Assembly (NCBI RefSeq): GCF_032062135.1
Contig: NC_092860.1
Span: 64,672,878-64,736,877 of the forward strand
Direction of reading: 5' to 3'
DNA: 64,000 bases
DNA from: Pyxicephalus adspersus
Taxonomy: Eukaryota; Chordata; Amphibia; Anura; Pyxicephalidae
This document shows positions 1 to 12,308 of this stretch, one piece after another (position 1 is the first letter of the stretch; every line of letters starts with the position of its first letter). The notes under the pieces are model-generated. The model made no database searches. It was not told the DNA's origin and worked only from the letters and a program-made list of their open reading frames with translations. A program made the translations under genes and the position numbers.

Positions 1-13
1 TCAGCGAGGGGAC

Positions 14-344
14 TTTCCCTTGGAGAGGCTGAACTGGGGGGGGGGGGGTGTGACAGAAACCTGCAGGGGAGAGGGAGGTTATTTTTTTAGCTTTGGTAAG
101 GTGGTCCTATGGAGATCAAGGGGTGGAATTTACCCAACTGTATACTATCAGGAGTGACTGGAAAATTGTATATTCTTTTCCCTTGGAGAGGCTGAACTGG
201 GGGGGGGGGGGGGGGGGGGACAGAAACCTGCAGGGGAGAGGGAGGTTACTTTTTTTAGCTTTGGTAAGGTGGTCCTATGGAGATCAAGGGGTGGAATTTA
301 CCCAACTGTATACTATCAGGAGTGACTGGAAAATTGTATATTCA
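14..344. repeat. Two tandem copies of a ~163-bp unit
   Basis: The stretch starting 'cccttggagaggctgaac' at about 17 recurs at about 180, and both copies run on to 'gaaaattgtatattc', giving a period near 163 bp. Each copy holds a poly-G run whose length differs between copies. The duplication keeps a 144-codon reading frame open (93-527) in which a peptide segment appears twice. I see no domain in it and treat the frame as a by-product of the repeat. The bases after about 345, up to 1010, hold nothing I recognise. Confidence 0.75.
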
Positions 345-1011
345 ACAGACCAAAAAGATGCAAAAAGGAGGGTTAATCTACATTTAACAACAAGCTTTTC
401 TATGCTGTTAAATTCATCTGGGTGGATATGTAATAATGTTATCAGAAAGGACAAACCTGAAAATCACAGGTTCCCATATCAAAGTTCTAATGGAACAAGT
501 TCTCAGAATCTTAATGGCACTTGCTAAGAAATGGTAATAAGAGGTAGGTGACCTAAAATATATGCCTGTTTACATCCTAATATTACTAAAGGTTGGGAGG
601 CATATCAGGTATACCTGTGTATGAGCCTAAAGGTATGATGGCTATAATGCGATTCTGAAAGACTCTAAATAATATTTTTTTAACATAGCTACTGTAGCCA
701 CTGTAGTAGAAGTTACTAGAATATTGCTATTCACTCTGTGGCCCCTATTGTGGATCACATTTATAAAAAATAGTCTGTGGTATGGTTGACCTAGGACTAC
801 AAAGAAGGTGATAATAAAATCCTCTTCAGCACACGAAAAGCAATGTGCTGCTAATGAATAGAGATGAACAGCAGAGACTGTGCCTTCTTATCAAATGTTA
901 GTGCATCTAAAATTGCAGTAGAAAGAGCCATTATGACACAGCATTGAAATGTACACTATGGGCCCATTTTTTTTATATATTTTTTTTTTATTGAGAAATT
1001 AGCATTTTTTA

Positions 1012-1320
1012 TTACTATACAGTATTTATATAGCACCATCATATTACAAAGTTCATAGTCATGTTACTAGCTGTCCCTCAAAGGGGCTCACAATCTAATG
1101 TCCTTACCATAGTCATATGTCTTTAATTAAGTCTAAGGTCAGTTTTGGGTGGTAGCCAATAAACTCCATGTTTTTTGGGATGTGGGAGGAAACCCACGCA
1201 GACACAGGGTGAACCTGCAAACTCCATATAGATAGTGCCCTGGCCAAGATTTGAACTTGGGACCTAGTACTGCAAAGGCCAGAGTTCTAACCTCTCAGCC
1301 TCTGAGCCACTGTGCTGCCT
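1012..1320 (-). mobile_element. tRNA-derived SINE, minus strand
   Basis: Read on the minus strand, the element starts with a tRNA-like head (about 1235-1320) that has a degenerate B-box-like 'caagttcaaatcttggcc'. A conserved body containing 'gtgggtttcctcccacat' follows, and the 3' end is 'gctatataaatactg'-like. The same 3' body recurs on the plus strand at 63650-63838, which confirms a family of interspersed copies. The order tRNA head, conserved core, 3' tail is that of vertebrate SINEs carrying a V/HE1-like core. The head is diverged and is not a working tRNA gene. 1320-1890 holds nothing else I recognise. Confidence 0.8.
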
Positions 1321-1894
1321 GTCAAACATAGTTGCTGCAGAGAGGTATTAAGTTTTAAGTTCAATTTCAGGACACTCTGTCCACTTTTATTCACAAAAAA
1401 CGACAATTTTTCAGCAATCTCCCAGATTTTGAATTATCATTGTATGTCAGAAAAAAAACCCTCCTGTCTCTCTCCAGAGCTATTGCATCTGCAGACCTAA
1501 ACCTTAGGTGACCCCCTAAGCACTACCAGCATGAATTGTTGAATTTCTGTTATTTTCAATTTTATATAGAAGTATTGTTTTTAAATGGTTTTATTAAATT
1601 ATGAGTTTTTTTTTTTTTTTTTACTTATATACAACTTGAATGAATGCTAGGTGGCTTTTACTGTATTTTACAAATTAGGAGAAAGCCCTTTGATTTGCAC
1701 ATAAAATAACACATCTAAATACACTTTAACAATTATTTGGATGCAATGTATTTAGAATCAAGGCTGCATGGAAGTGCTATTTAAATAACAGGCGGTCCTA
1801 GCAGTTTTTTACAATTCTGAAGTCATGGCAGGAGAGGACAACCAGGGTACATAAAACACTTACTTATCAGATACTTACTTATCAGAACACTGTT

Positions 1895-2359
1895 ATTCGT
1901 TCCATCCACTCAAGCACTTTGTCTTGGCGTCACCTTCAATTCTGTTTTCTCTCTTAGCCCCCATATTTAGAACATTTTCAGGTCCTGTCATTTTCACCTG
2001 TGCAACATCTCCAAAATTTGTCCCTACCTGTCCGCAGAGACATGTACACCCTTATCATCTCTCGTCTGGTCTACTGTAACATCCTCCTCCCTGGTATTCC
2101 ACTAACCCAAATCTCTCCTTTACAATATATTATGAATGCTGCAGCCAAATACTGTATATCCATCCTTCCCACCACTCCTTTTATGCTGCCTCTCTTTGTA
2201 GTTCTCTTTATTGGCTTCTATTTCATCTAAGAATCAAATTCAAGCTTCTGTGCTATGCCTTTAAATCCCTCCACAGTTCCTGTCCCACTGACCTTTCTGA
2301 CCTAATGGAAAAAACACCCCTAGCCACTCTCTTCATTCCTTAACATACCTATTAATGAC
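1895..2359 (+). pseudogene. LINE reverse-transcriptase thumb remnant, first half
   Basis: The frame at 2000-2230 contains 'ISRLVYCNILLPGIP' and 'MNAAAKYC'. This matches the pattern (S)RLDYCNSLL.GLP...QNAAARL found after the catalytic core in L2/CR1-group LINE polymerases. Beyond a frame break, the next ~100 bases still encode residues typical of the following segment (an 'RIKFKLLCYAFKSLH'-like stretch). The reading then stops at a hAT insertion and resumes at 4098. No endonuclease or catalytic reverse-transcriptase motif is present, so the copy is 5'-truncated and dead. Confidence 0.7.
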
Positions 2360-2650
2360 TAGTGTTGATGTTCGACTTTGGGTTGTCCCTATATTCAACC
2401 CGAATATGGCTGTTCGAATTCCGGTATACCCGAACCAAATTTTGCTGCATTCGACAGCAAAAATTCAGAAAGGAAAAAAAAAAAAATTTTTTTTTTCTTT
2501 AATTATTAATTTCGTATCTGTTTTTTATTTTAAACTTGTTTTTTTATGAGTTGCTGAGGAAAGGGAAATCCTGATCAGGCTTTCCCTTTCCTCAGGGAGC
2601 AGAGCAATCAGCGGAGCTTTATGCTGACAGCTCTGCTCCCCTGATCCTGG

Positions 2651-2799
2651 AGGCAATACGAGGGCAATAGAGGTTGAATGGAAATACTATGTCCATTCAT
2701 ACCTCTACTGTTCTGTGATTGGTCTATTTCTCAGCCAATCACAGAGCAGAAGAGGTATGAATGGACATAGTATTTCCATTCATTGCCCTCCTATTGCCT
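2651..2799. repeat. Long hairpin inside the hAT element
   Basis: Bases about 2651-2722 are nearly the reverse complement of 2733-2799, with a loop of about 10 bases. The arms share 'gaatggaaatactatgtcc' and its complement. The hairpin has arms of about 70 bp and lies in the left third of the non-autonomous hAT copy. Confidence 0.85.
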
Positions 2800-3398
2800 G
2801 CGGTTACAGCTAATTGAAGGCACCTGCTTTCAATTAACTGTGACCGCACAGTTCCCACGGTCCAGGAATCCCACAATGACATTATGATTCATAATGTCAT
2901 TGTGGGATAACCTGTAAAAAATAAAAAAAACAAGTTTAAAATAAAAAACAGATACAAAATAAATAATTTAGGAAAAAAAAAAGTTAAATTACACAAACAC
3001 ACACAAATAATTTTAAATTAAAGCCTTGTCCTATTTTTTACTTATATTTTAACCCTTTCAGGGAATAAGTAGGGGAATTTATGTACCCCTGTACTCATTC
3101 CTCAGGGTGGGGCGGTGGAGATCTGGGAGTCTCCTTATTAAAGGGGGCTTCCAGATTCCAATGTCCTGCTAAAAATGTTTATAAAAGCCCCCATTGTTTT
3201 CAATGAAAGCTTTCATTAAAGCTTAAAAACGCTTGAAAAAGCCTCCATTGAGTTCAATGGAAGCGTTTTCCCGCGTTTATCCAGCGTTTTAATTTTTTAA
3301 ATGTTGCAAGCAACGTTTAAGATAACGCTCAAAAATGTGCCTGAAGGAAACGTCCTGGTGTGGATTAGCCCATGGGAATGCAGTCCGTGTAGACTAAA

Positions 3399-3808
3399 AC
3401 TGCATACACACGTCCCATAAATATCGTTTGAAACGACTGATGAACAACCGATTGGCCAAAAAAAGGGACCAAGGACACCGACGAACGAGGATTGTCGTTG
3501 GAAATGAACGACCGCCATGGTGGATCTGATTGGCCGACGATCTTTCACTATCTATCGCGTGTACGGTCGTTCAGTGATCGTGCATGTTTCTGCGGTACAC
3601 TTTCTCCTTTACATGTCCTTCCCTGCATCGTTCAAACGATTGTATCTAGCGTGTGGACACTGTTGGTGGATTATATATGAACAATCATATTGTTACAGCA
3701 TGTACAGAATTGTGCACAATATGCTTGTTCAAGTATAATCGTGCATAATCGTTGATCGGTCGTAATCGTTCATTTTCTAACAATAATTATTGGAAGTGTG
3801 TACCTAGC
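3399..3808. mobile_element. MITE with TTAA-like flanks, nested in hAT copy
   Basis: The left end 'actgcatacacacg' and right end 'gtgtgtacctagc' are imperfect inverted repeats, flanked by taaa (3395-3398) and ttta (3809-3812). The termini resemble those of the two MITEs at 5019-5261 and 25779-26107, which have clearer TTAA flanks. A TTAA target is typical of the piggyBac and Kolobok superfamilies. No transposase is encoded. Confidence 0.6.
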
Positions 3809-4097
3809 TTTAGCCTAAAATTGATTTGACAGGTGCACTTTAATATTCATGTGAAGCACAGGGGTATGGAATAGTGGTATGTATCTTTTTATATTGTATC
3901 TTTTTATGTATCCTTTTACAATGTATCCTTTTACATCTGTTTGTAGGCTGTAGAAACTACACAGTGCTGAAACAAACCCAAATTTTTCTCCCATTGACTT
4001 TAATGGGATTCGAACTCGAATTCGACCAACCAAATTTTTTTGCTATATTCGGCCGAATAGCTGTCGAATCGAATAGTGAGCTATTCGACCAACACTA

Positions 4098-4275
4098 TTA
4101 ATGACATCCTCTCTAATAACCTTGTCACATGTGTGGCTCCAATACTTTTTTTAGAGCTGCCTCAACTCTCTGGAATGTTTTTTCATGCTCCTACTTTCTG
4201 CACATTTAAAAGAGCACTCAAAACCCATCTTTTCAAATGTGCCTACCCATCTTCTTCTGTCTCTTAAAACCGCCA
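4098..4275 (+). pseudogene. LINE remnant, second half (ORF end)
   Basis: After the hAT insertion the coding sense resumes. The frame contains 'STFKRALKTHLFKCAY', matching the conserved last segment of L2/CR1-group LINE polymerases (S.LSTFK..LKTHLF..A). Together with 1895-2359 this is one insertion event cut in two. 4275-5014 holds nothing else I recognise. Confidence 0.7.
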
Positions 4276-5018
4276 CTACTTCCCATCATTTCATATCCTA
4301 TTGTGTGCTACTTCCTCCACCTTTTACAAATATGCAAGCATGCATAGTCAATATTTTAATTTTAGAGTGTTTGCATTATGTAAAATATGATCTGCCTTAA
4401 TCTCTGAGGTGTATTGTAGCAAAGGATTGATTCCACCATTAGTGTTCTGCATACCATGAACCTTAGTGCCCAAAATATCTTTCATTACCCCTAAAAAACA
4501 GGCAGATAACTTGAATGTGATAATGATGGTGGTAGTTGATAATGACTATGAATGATTTTATTATGGTGGCTAAAAGTCTCTTTACCCAGTCAGATGTAAG
4601 AAGACCTAGAGTAAGAAGCTGGGAAGTAGGTGTGACATTGAAACCTATAGAGTTTAGTAATATTTCATTTTGAAATTTTTCAAAAATAAATGTTACTAAA
4701 CTCCAATTTATTAATGTGATGATGTAATTAAACTAAATTAGTGTATGACCTTTTAAAACTCTCTTCATCTCCAGGTCTCTTTGAGGCATGCACGGTCTAC
4801 ATGATGTTCAATGTCACCTTCAGCAATCTCCTTTTCCTTCTGTTTTGATCCTCTTATATGATTAGCAATCCCCTCAGATCCTGCCTGTGTTTTGTTAACC
4901 TATCACTTGCCTGCAGCAGAGCATTCTTGTTCAATGTTGTCAGTTAAATAAATTGCTTGGTACTGTTGGTATTTATTAGCATAATGCATTAAGGTATACA
5001 AATATGAAAAACTCTAAA

Positions 5019-5261
5019 GCTACGTACACACATCAAATTTTTCTTGCCCGATAATCGGCTCAGGGCGATGAAAGACAAGTGATCCTAATCCAAGGGAAGG
5101 GGAGAGCGCCCAACAGGGTGCCGCGCCATCCCCCTCCCCTCTCCATAGAGCAGAATGGTGCTGTATGTACAGCACTCGTTCATGCATCGTGCGGTTCTTA
5201 TCATTGGAACAGATCATAAAAGATCCTTTCCAACGACAAGAATTGCACGTGTGTACATAGC
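5019..5261. mobile_element. MITE family C, copy 1 (TTAA target)
   Basis: Termini 'gctacgtacacacatcaaa' and 'ttgcacgtgtgtacatagc' are inverted repeats. Flanks are taaa (5015-5018) and ttaa (5262-5265). A second copy lies at 25779-26107 with the same interior ('tgctgtatgtacagcactcg'), which identifies the family and both ends. It has no coding capacity. The upstream flank of the host gene (5266-5962) shows nothing else I can name. Confidence 0.8.
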
Positions 5262-5932
5262 TTAACAAAGGATAATGGCAACTGAATTGCCTTTGTATTT
5301 CTTTAGTATTGTAAATAGTCATATACTACTAAACAGTTGGTAAAAGATTATCATAAAAGCTTGTTAGGAGACATTCATAACATAGTTTAGTGGCATAAGC
5401 TGGCATGCTTATGTGAAGTGTGGTAATCATTTGTTGTACTATTAACCTTGACAGCCATTTCAATAAAAAGTATCATCCACATGATTTCCTAAGTGGAAGT
5501 GCTAATACCTTAATACCTTAATGTATGCAAAGTTATGTCATAGGACCATCTGCTGGTAGCCTAAGGAGTAGTAGGGGGAAGGGATCCAAAGTCCTCCAGT
5601 ATAGGGACCTAATAAGGTTAAGATAATGATAAGCATGGGAGCACAGAAGATGGAAGTTGCAGATTGAATCATCAAGAAATATATTTAACCTGAATTGCCA
5701 ATTTTAGGAATACCAAGAAGTGGATATTATCTGGAATTGTACTGTCTTTAAATATTACACAGGATAGAAACAAGTCATATAATGGATAGCTATGGAACCA
5801 ATATACATAAAAGTTTTTGAGTGTATTCTCCTCACGGGAACGATGACTAATAATGAATATGTACTGTAATGTTTTACAATGTTAAAAAAAAACACTCCTA
5901 AAGCAAATACTAATCAAGCTGCAAAGAGATGA

Positions 5933-6175
<243 letters not shown>

Positions 6176-6675
6176 TAAAGATTTTAGGATGCATATAAAT
6201 ATTTTTACTATGCCGAAGGTAAGCAACACATATTTTCAAGCATTATTCCTTCAGGTACAAATTTTAGGTTCAAAGATCAAACCTACAATTTGATAGAAAC
6301 ACTAATCTGTAGATTGTGTATTGTTTAAGGAACTTCAAGACCTCTATTTGAAACTAAGCTTTAGACAGGAATATATGAGCAGACACAATCACAAATCAAG
6401 ACTTGGAATTGCCTCCCAGGTAGAGAAGCAGAAATAAAAGGATAAGATCAATTACACATGTAAACCGTGTGTGTGTAGGATACCCAGTGTCTACAAAATA
6501 AGCGGTCTGAATTTTCTAGATACAATGTAATGAAACCAGATTAATGTTAGGTATACTGTATGTTATAGGTATGCTAGCTGGGTCGGATAATGTAGGAGTA
6601 TCATTCAATTAATTCTATGGTGTTTTTATCTAGGAAGTTGTCAAGGAAAAATGTATGTATTTCTTAAACATCATC

Positions 6676-7311
6676 TGTTAGGGTAATATTACGATGGTAA
6701 GAGAACAGACACCGACACCAGTTCATATAGAGTTGTTGTTGTTCTGATTTTATTCAGAAAATATGGTATTATTTATACAAAATAAAGTAGGTGGTACAGT
6801 ATAGTAATTTAATTAAAGGTTTGAAGTGATAAGTGACTATTCAGGAATCCTGTGTGATTGATGTTCCTAAACAATTTATCTTGGGAATCTCTTCACACCT
6901 TCCCAGGTGATCATCACCTTTGTTCTTATTAACAAAGAAAAGAAACTCCACTAGTCACACAGGATGTTCACACACACCCCATATAAAAGCAGAATACTTG
7001 TTTTATTTCCCATGGATAGTTCTATTTAAAAACAACTTGGAGTCTATAATAGTATTCTCTCTCTGAAGTGTTTAATGTAATGAATAAAAAGTACAATGTT
7101 TTTATTTAAATATTAGTGCTTTTAAGATACCAAATATGTACAGTTACCCTGCAAACTGTTCCTACCCTGTCTAATTGATGGCATAAAAAGTACTACTTTA
7201 GAGTAAAGACCATTTAATAGAGAAAGATTAAGAAACAGTATGAAAAACTGCCTGTAGCAGAGGAGTAAGGTGAAGAAACCAAACATAAGACCAAACATAT
7301 TACCCTATTCA
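6676..7311. mobile_element. Possible solo LTR or TIR element
   Basis: The segment starts 'tgttagggtaatatt' and ends 'acatattaccctattca', so the ends are imperfect inverted repeats of TG...CA form. Shortly inside the left end, 'ttctgattttattcag' reads as a polyadenylation-like signal on the minus strand. No matching target duplication is visible, so the call is weak. 7312-8500 holds AT-rich sequence with nothing recognisable. Confidence 0.3.
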
Positions 7312-8518
7312 AAGGTATGTCATTGTCCACTTAAAGGAAGTATATAAAAACACAACCTGAAGTAAGTCATCTCCCAGGTAATCACTAGTAGTTTAGTGGG
7401 AGGAGTCCTAAAGATAACAAACAGTCAAATAAATAAATATAAATATTTTATAGTTCACAGAATAGCTTTATGGTTCAGTTTGCATACTTAAGATGGAATG
7501 CACAGGATGTGTACATAAGGAGTCAATTTATCTCTGTGTTGCTTCTTAGGAAGAATAGTTTTTTTCATGGGAGGAGTCCAAGTCAGTTTTAAACATCAAT
7601 CAGATTCAACAGCTTTCTAAACAATAGGATTGGTAAGGAAATACTTCCACCTGTAAGTGGCATCAGCCAACTGGATATGGTCCAGAAGAGGGCACATCAG
7701 TGTTTAATGGTGTATGGTATTTCTTGATCAGAAGTATTTGCAGAGTATCTTGGTCAATGTTCTCCTTGACTGTGAAAAATTGCAGATAGCAATGGCTGAT
7801 AAATATATCTAACACTGCCAATTAGGATGGTATAGATTTATTGATGTAGACTGAACACCTGCACAATACATACGTTTATTTTAAGGCACATATTGGTGTT
7901 TTTTCAAAACAATGTCAACATCAATGTAAAATTAAAAATTTCCATTTAATATTATTGCTTAAAATAGCATTCATAACATTTTCAATACATTTTAATATCA
8001 TATACACTGAGACAAAAATCTGATATATATGTAGAGCACCTTGTATTACAAAAAATAAACAAAGTATAATTATCTCTAATCTTTTTGGAAAAAAAAAATA
8101 TGCGCCCCAAAAGAAACGATACCTGATAACATCATATGGCTTGTTTGGAGATACAGATTGTTGACCCAATGCATGGTGGGGTGGATCTTGTCAAGAGAGA
8201 GACCTGGTATAGCAGAATTTCCAGTTGGCAAAAATCGCCAGAACAGTCACCTTGAGACAGGCAGAAGTAGTGGCCGTGGGCAAGCTTTAATTCTGGAGGG
8301 TGTTTCTCCACTTGTAATCAATCAGATCTTCTAAAAAAAAACTGAATTTGTGGAAGTTGGGCTGGGGTAATAGCATTAGCCTACTTGAAAGTCCTCCAGG
8401 TGCTGGGAGATTTTTTGCAGTTCTGAGTTCAATGTGAAACCAGTTTGTTTAAGGCCATTGATTTCCTTTTGGAAAGCTGATAACTAGGAATGAGCGAGAA
8501 TATTAAGTTTGATCTTGC

Positions 8519-8583
8519 GGCGAATCAGGCCTTTCTCGCTTACTGAAAATGTAAGTGGGAACGGCCTTCTGATTCGCCAAGAG
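8519..8583. repeat. Imperfect hairpin, ~26-bp arms
   Basis: The segment 'ggcgaatcaggc...cttac' is followed after a short loop by 'gtaag...gcc.tctgattcgcc', its approximate reverse complement. It lies 160 bases before a second hairpin (8744-8790). Both probably belong to one decayed MITE spanning about 8480-8830. Confidence 0.6.
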
Positions 8584-8743
8584 GTTGAGCTCTCACTGAA
8601 TAGGAGGATTTCCTGGGCTGTTGTATCTGTAACAAATGTATCATTTGTAAGGGATACATATATTACAATGTCAAGAGGTTCTCCTTTGACGGGCATCTTC
8701 TCAATCATTGCAGCTGTAGCTGCATTCATTGAAAAGAGTGTGT

Positions 8744-8790
8744 GATCCCCGGGGCATTAGAGGTTAATTAACCTCTAGTGCCCGGGGATC
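8744..8790. repeat. Near-perfect palindrome, ~23-bp arms, almost no loop
   Basis: The left arm reads 'gatccccgggg' then 'cattagaggttaa', and the right arm 'ttaacctctag' then 'tgcccggggatc'. The arms pair with one mismatch and one single-base indel. The G+C-rich outer part stands out from the AT-rich surroundings. Such structures often mark the middle or end of a MITE. 8830-9440 shows nothing else I can name. Confidence 0.85.
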
Positions 8791-9446
8791 GCGCGAACAG
8801 GAGAATTTTCAGGGCTGCATCATGTCTTTCAAGAAGGCAATTTGGGTTGTTTAAAGCTTTATTACATGACATGTTATTCTGCTGGAAGTAGCAGATGGGG
8901 ACACTAGGGTCATACGGGGGCGGTCATGGTCAGCAAAATATTAAGGGAGGCTGTGGCATTTAAATGATGCTCTTTTGATAGTAAGTGGCCCAAAGTATGC
9001 CAAGAAAATATGTCCTGCTGTTGCAGCCCATTTGCTTCAATGTTCTACATGTGTTCGGAGATGCTCTTCTCCATACCGTGGTTGTAATGAATTGGTATTT
9101 GAGTCCTATTTACCTTTCTGTCAACTCAAACCAGTATGGCCTTTCTCCTCTGACCTTTGGCATTACTGTGAGTGTGAGATTGTGTGAGAGATCGCCGGTA
9201 ACAATGGGGTTGTTTCAAGCAGGAAACAGGGCCAGCAGGTTAAAAGTGCATCAAGGGTTTATTTCACTTAACACTATTTCCACACAAAAACAAGCAAAAT
9301 AAAACAAACAGCAAAAATAAACAGTGGCCACTTGGCCACTAACTCACTATTAGTTCCCTTAACTAGCAATCCAGCCCAACCTAGTGCTGTGCAGGACTCT
9401 AAGGCCCTAACCATACATCTTTTGCAACAAAGTATGTGTCTTTACT

Positions 9447-9498
9447 CCCAGTTCCCAGTTCCCAGTTCCCAGTTCCCAGTTCCCAGTTCCCAGTTCCC
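9447..9498. repeat. Heptamer minisatellite (cccagtt)x7
   Basis: Seven exact copies of cccagtt run from 9447 to 9495 and are followed by ccc. The surrounding 9190-9710 resembles an LTR-like or MITE-like repeat in texture, but I could not find its ends. 9715-10100 shows nothing recognisable. Confidence 0.95.
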
Positions 9499-10447
9499 TT
9501 TGGCCCTCCTCCCAGCTTACCAGCCAAGACAGAGCCACAAGAATAGGCAGGCTGGGAGTTTATATCCCCAGCCTAATTTCCAGGATGCATTTCAGGTGAA
9601 ACAGTTACACCTGATCATACCCAGGCCTCTTTAGCTCCCCCACCTGGCCAAGAAGCTCATTGTCATTAAGCCTGGTACTTCAACCCCACCTTCAGGTCAA
9701 AAGGAAAAATGACTAAACAGAAAAATACTCTGCGTATAATCTGTACATGGGGCAAATGTACCTGTCATCCTGGACGAAACCCTGTGATTTATTTGGCCAG
9801 CTGTTACATGAGGCATTTTCTTCCAAGGGGCTGCATATTTTCCTTTTATTTGAACAATTTGAACCTAGAGATGGTTGTGCATGTAAATCTGTACAGATCA
9901 GCAATTTTCTAAATAGCCAGACCAGCCCATTTGACGCTAACAACCATTCCACATTCAAAGTCACCTAAACCCCCCCAATTCTGTTGCTCTGCTTGTACTT
10001 CATCATGTTGTTTTGACAGTGCATTGTGTTGCTGCCATGTAATTGGCTAGTGAGATATTTGTGTTAACAAGCGGTTTAACAGGTGTATGTATTGAAGTGG
10101 CTAGACAGTTACATAGTAGGTTAGGTTGAAAAAAGACATAAGTCCATCAAGTTCAACCACTAGGGAAATAAACACATCCCAGATATAAAACCCTATAAGA
10201 CATAGTTGGTCCAGAGGAAGGCAACAAAAACCCTGGTACAATTTGCTTCAATCCCTTCCTTATCCGGAGCTTAAACTTCTTTTCCTCCAGATGCAAAGGG
10301 TGCCCTCTTGTTCTATGTAATGATCTCAAAGTGAATAAAGGGGAAGAGAGTTCTCTATATGGACCATTTATATATTTATACAGAGTGATTATATCCCCCT
10401 AAACATCTCTTCTCAAAGGAGAATAGATTCAGTTCAGCTAATCTCTC

Positions 10448-10601
10448 CTAATAGCTGAGCTCCTCCATTCCTTTCATTAATTTAGTTGCCCTTCTCTGCA
10501 ATCTCTCCAATGAAACAATGTCCTTTTTGTGAACTGGAGCCCAAAACTGGACTGCATATTCCAGATGTGGTCTGACCAATGCTTTGTACAGGGGCAGGAT
10601 T
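10448..10601 (-). pseudogene. CR1-like LINE RT thumb fragment
   Basis: The minus-strand frame contains '[17 protein letters not shown]' and '[14 protein letters not shown]'. These match the conserved thumb region of CR1/L2-type polymerases ([10 protein letters not shown]...W.P...KD...LE..QRRATK). Just upstream in the coding sense the frame is interrupted by the 10619-11019 insertion. The coding sequence resumes beyond 11036, with several more defects. Confidence 0.85.
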
Positions 10602-10618
10602 ATGTCTCCATCTTTGCA

Positions 10619-11019
10619 CAAATGTAACAATAAATGAATTATATAGCAACATAATTGCTATAATCTCACCAGTGACAGCTTGACAGATCCTCGCGCAGAT
10701 GAAATCTAGTGAAGCATTAAAGATTCTATTTGACCTGTAAATTACTGTAAATAACACAGAACAGAGAGCAGGTGTGCGCTAATTAATTGCTATGATCTCA
10801 CCATTGTGCTTAGATCCTCCTTAATCGCGCAGCTGAAATGTAATTGCCTTAATTGGCAGATTCGTGACCCCTATTGCGCATGGCAGGAATCCGCCCGGCA
10901 GATTCAGGACGCGAGTGTACGCGCGCACTCGAGTCCCGGACCGCGGTAATCTGCGATCGCTGGTCGCGCGTATTTTCGCGCTTCCAGCGATCGCGGATTT
11001 CAATGATGAATCTGGGGCA
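10619..11019. mobile_element. Short copy of unclassified repeat family B, 17-bp target duplication
   Basis: The insertion is flanked by direct repeats 10602-10618 and 11020-11036 (atgtctccatct[t/c]tgca, 17 bp, one mismatch). The interrupted LINE coding sequence fixes the empty site. One end, 'gatgaatctggggca', matches the ends of the two ~3-kb copies at 24341 and 41717, as does about 230 bp next to it. The interior contains two diverged tandem versions of a segment with 'gagatcatagcaatta' and a G+C-rich hairpin (about 10925-11000). No terminal inverted repeats are visible. Confidence 0.75.
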
Positions 11020-12308
11020 ATGTCTCCATCTCTGCAGTCTATTCCTTCTTTAATACAAGAAAGTACTTTACTAGCTTTCGATATTGCATCTTGACATTGC
11101 ATAACTGGTATTAAGTCTATGATCTACCAGAACCCCCAGATCCTTTTCCATTTCTGACCTCCCCAAATGTATTCCCCCTAGACAGTATGAAACATGCATG
11201 TTGCTAGCTCCGAAGTGCAAAACTTTACATTTATCTATATTAAATGTCATTTGCCACTTGGCTGCCCAATCAAACAGTACATCCAGGTCTGCTTGTAGAT
11301 TATAGACATCCTGTATGGACTTAATCTAATTACATTACATAGTTTGGTGTCATCTGCAAACACAGAAATGGTACTTTTAATCCCAAAACTCTATATCATT
11401 TATGAAGATGTTAAACAGTAAAGGTCCCAACACTGAACCCTGGGGCACACCACTAATAACCTTAGACCATTCAGAGTATGAATCAATAATTACAACTCTC
11501 TGGATGCGATCTATAAGCCAGTTCTCTATCCATTTACAGATTGACTTTTCTAAACCTATCGACCCTAACTTGCATATTAACTATCTGTGGGTTACAGTGT
11601 CAAATGCTTTAGCAAAGTCCAAGTTCACTATATCAACTGCTATTCCACTGTCTACCTGTTTACTTACTTCCTCAAAAAAAGAGTGTAAATTTCTGTCTTT
11701 CTTAAAGCCATGCTGACTATCACTTATTATTTTCTAGCAGAAACACCTCTATGTGGCTCCTTATCAAACTCTCTAAGACCTTTCCAACTATGGACGTTAA
11801 ACTAATGGGTCTGTAGTTACCTGGTAATGACTTTGCTCCCTTTTTGAAGATGGGAACCACATTGGCCTTATGCCAATCTATCTGTACCTTGCCAGTGACT
11901 AAAGAGTCTCTAAAAATTAGAAATAATGGCTTTGAAATAACTGAGCTCAGCTCTTTGAGGACACGTTGATGTAATCCATCAGGTCCTGGTGGTTTGTCAA
12001 CCTTAATTTTTCCCAGCTGTTTCTCATATCATATCAATTCTGAGCCATTTTGACTCATTTATGGCAGTGACATTGCTATTAAGAATTTGGACTTGAGCTC
12101 TGCCATTTTCCTTCGTGTACACAGAGCTAAAAAAAAGTGTTTAGTAAATCTGCCTTGTCTTTATCCCCAATTACCAACCCAGCGACATCCTTTAAGGAGC
12201 CGACATGCTCAGATCAGATCTTTTTGCTATTAATATATTTGAAAAATGTTTGGGGCTTTGCCTTACTTTCTTTTGCAATCTGTCTTTCATTTTGAAGTTT
12301 TACACATT

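Larger units (their letters stand above)
2360..4097. mobile_element. Non-autonomous hAT element with 8-bp target duplication
   Basis: The element begins TAGTGTTG and ends CAACACTA, and is flanked by a perfect 8-bp duplication, ttaatgac (2352-2359 and 4098-4105). Terminal inverted repeats with an 8-bp duplication are the hAT hallmark. The subterminal regions are rich in 'ttcgaa/ttcgac' motifs. They closely match both ends of the 11.9-kb element at 41745-53662, so this is a short, transposase-less relative of that family. It carries an internal hairpin (2651-2799) and a nested MITE (3399-3808). The insertion splits a LINE remnant whose coding sense continues on the other side. Confidence 0.9.

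Noticed and set aside
93..527. 144-codon frame at the left edge
   Set aside because: Created by a tandem duplication and poly-G runs; no domain.
1235..1320. A functional tRNA gene on the minus strand
   Set aside because: The tRNA-like part is the diverged head of a SINE; the cloverleaf is not intact and the body continues as a SINE.
9190..9710. LTR of a Gypsy-type element
   Set aside because: Texture is suggestive, but neither TG/CA ends nor a target duplication could be placed.
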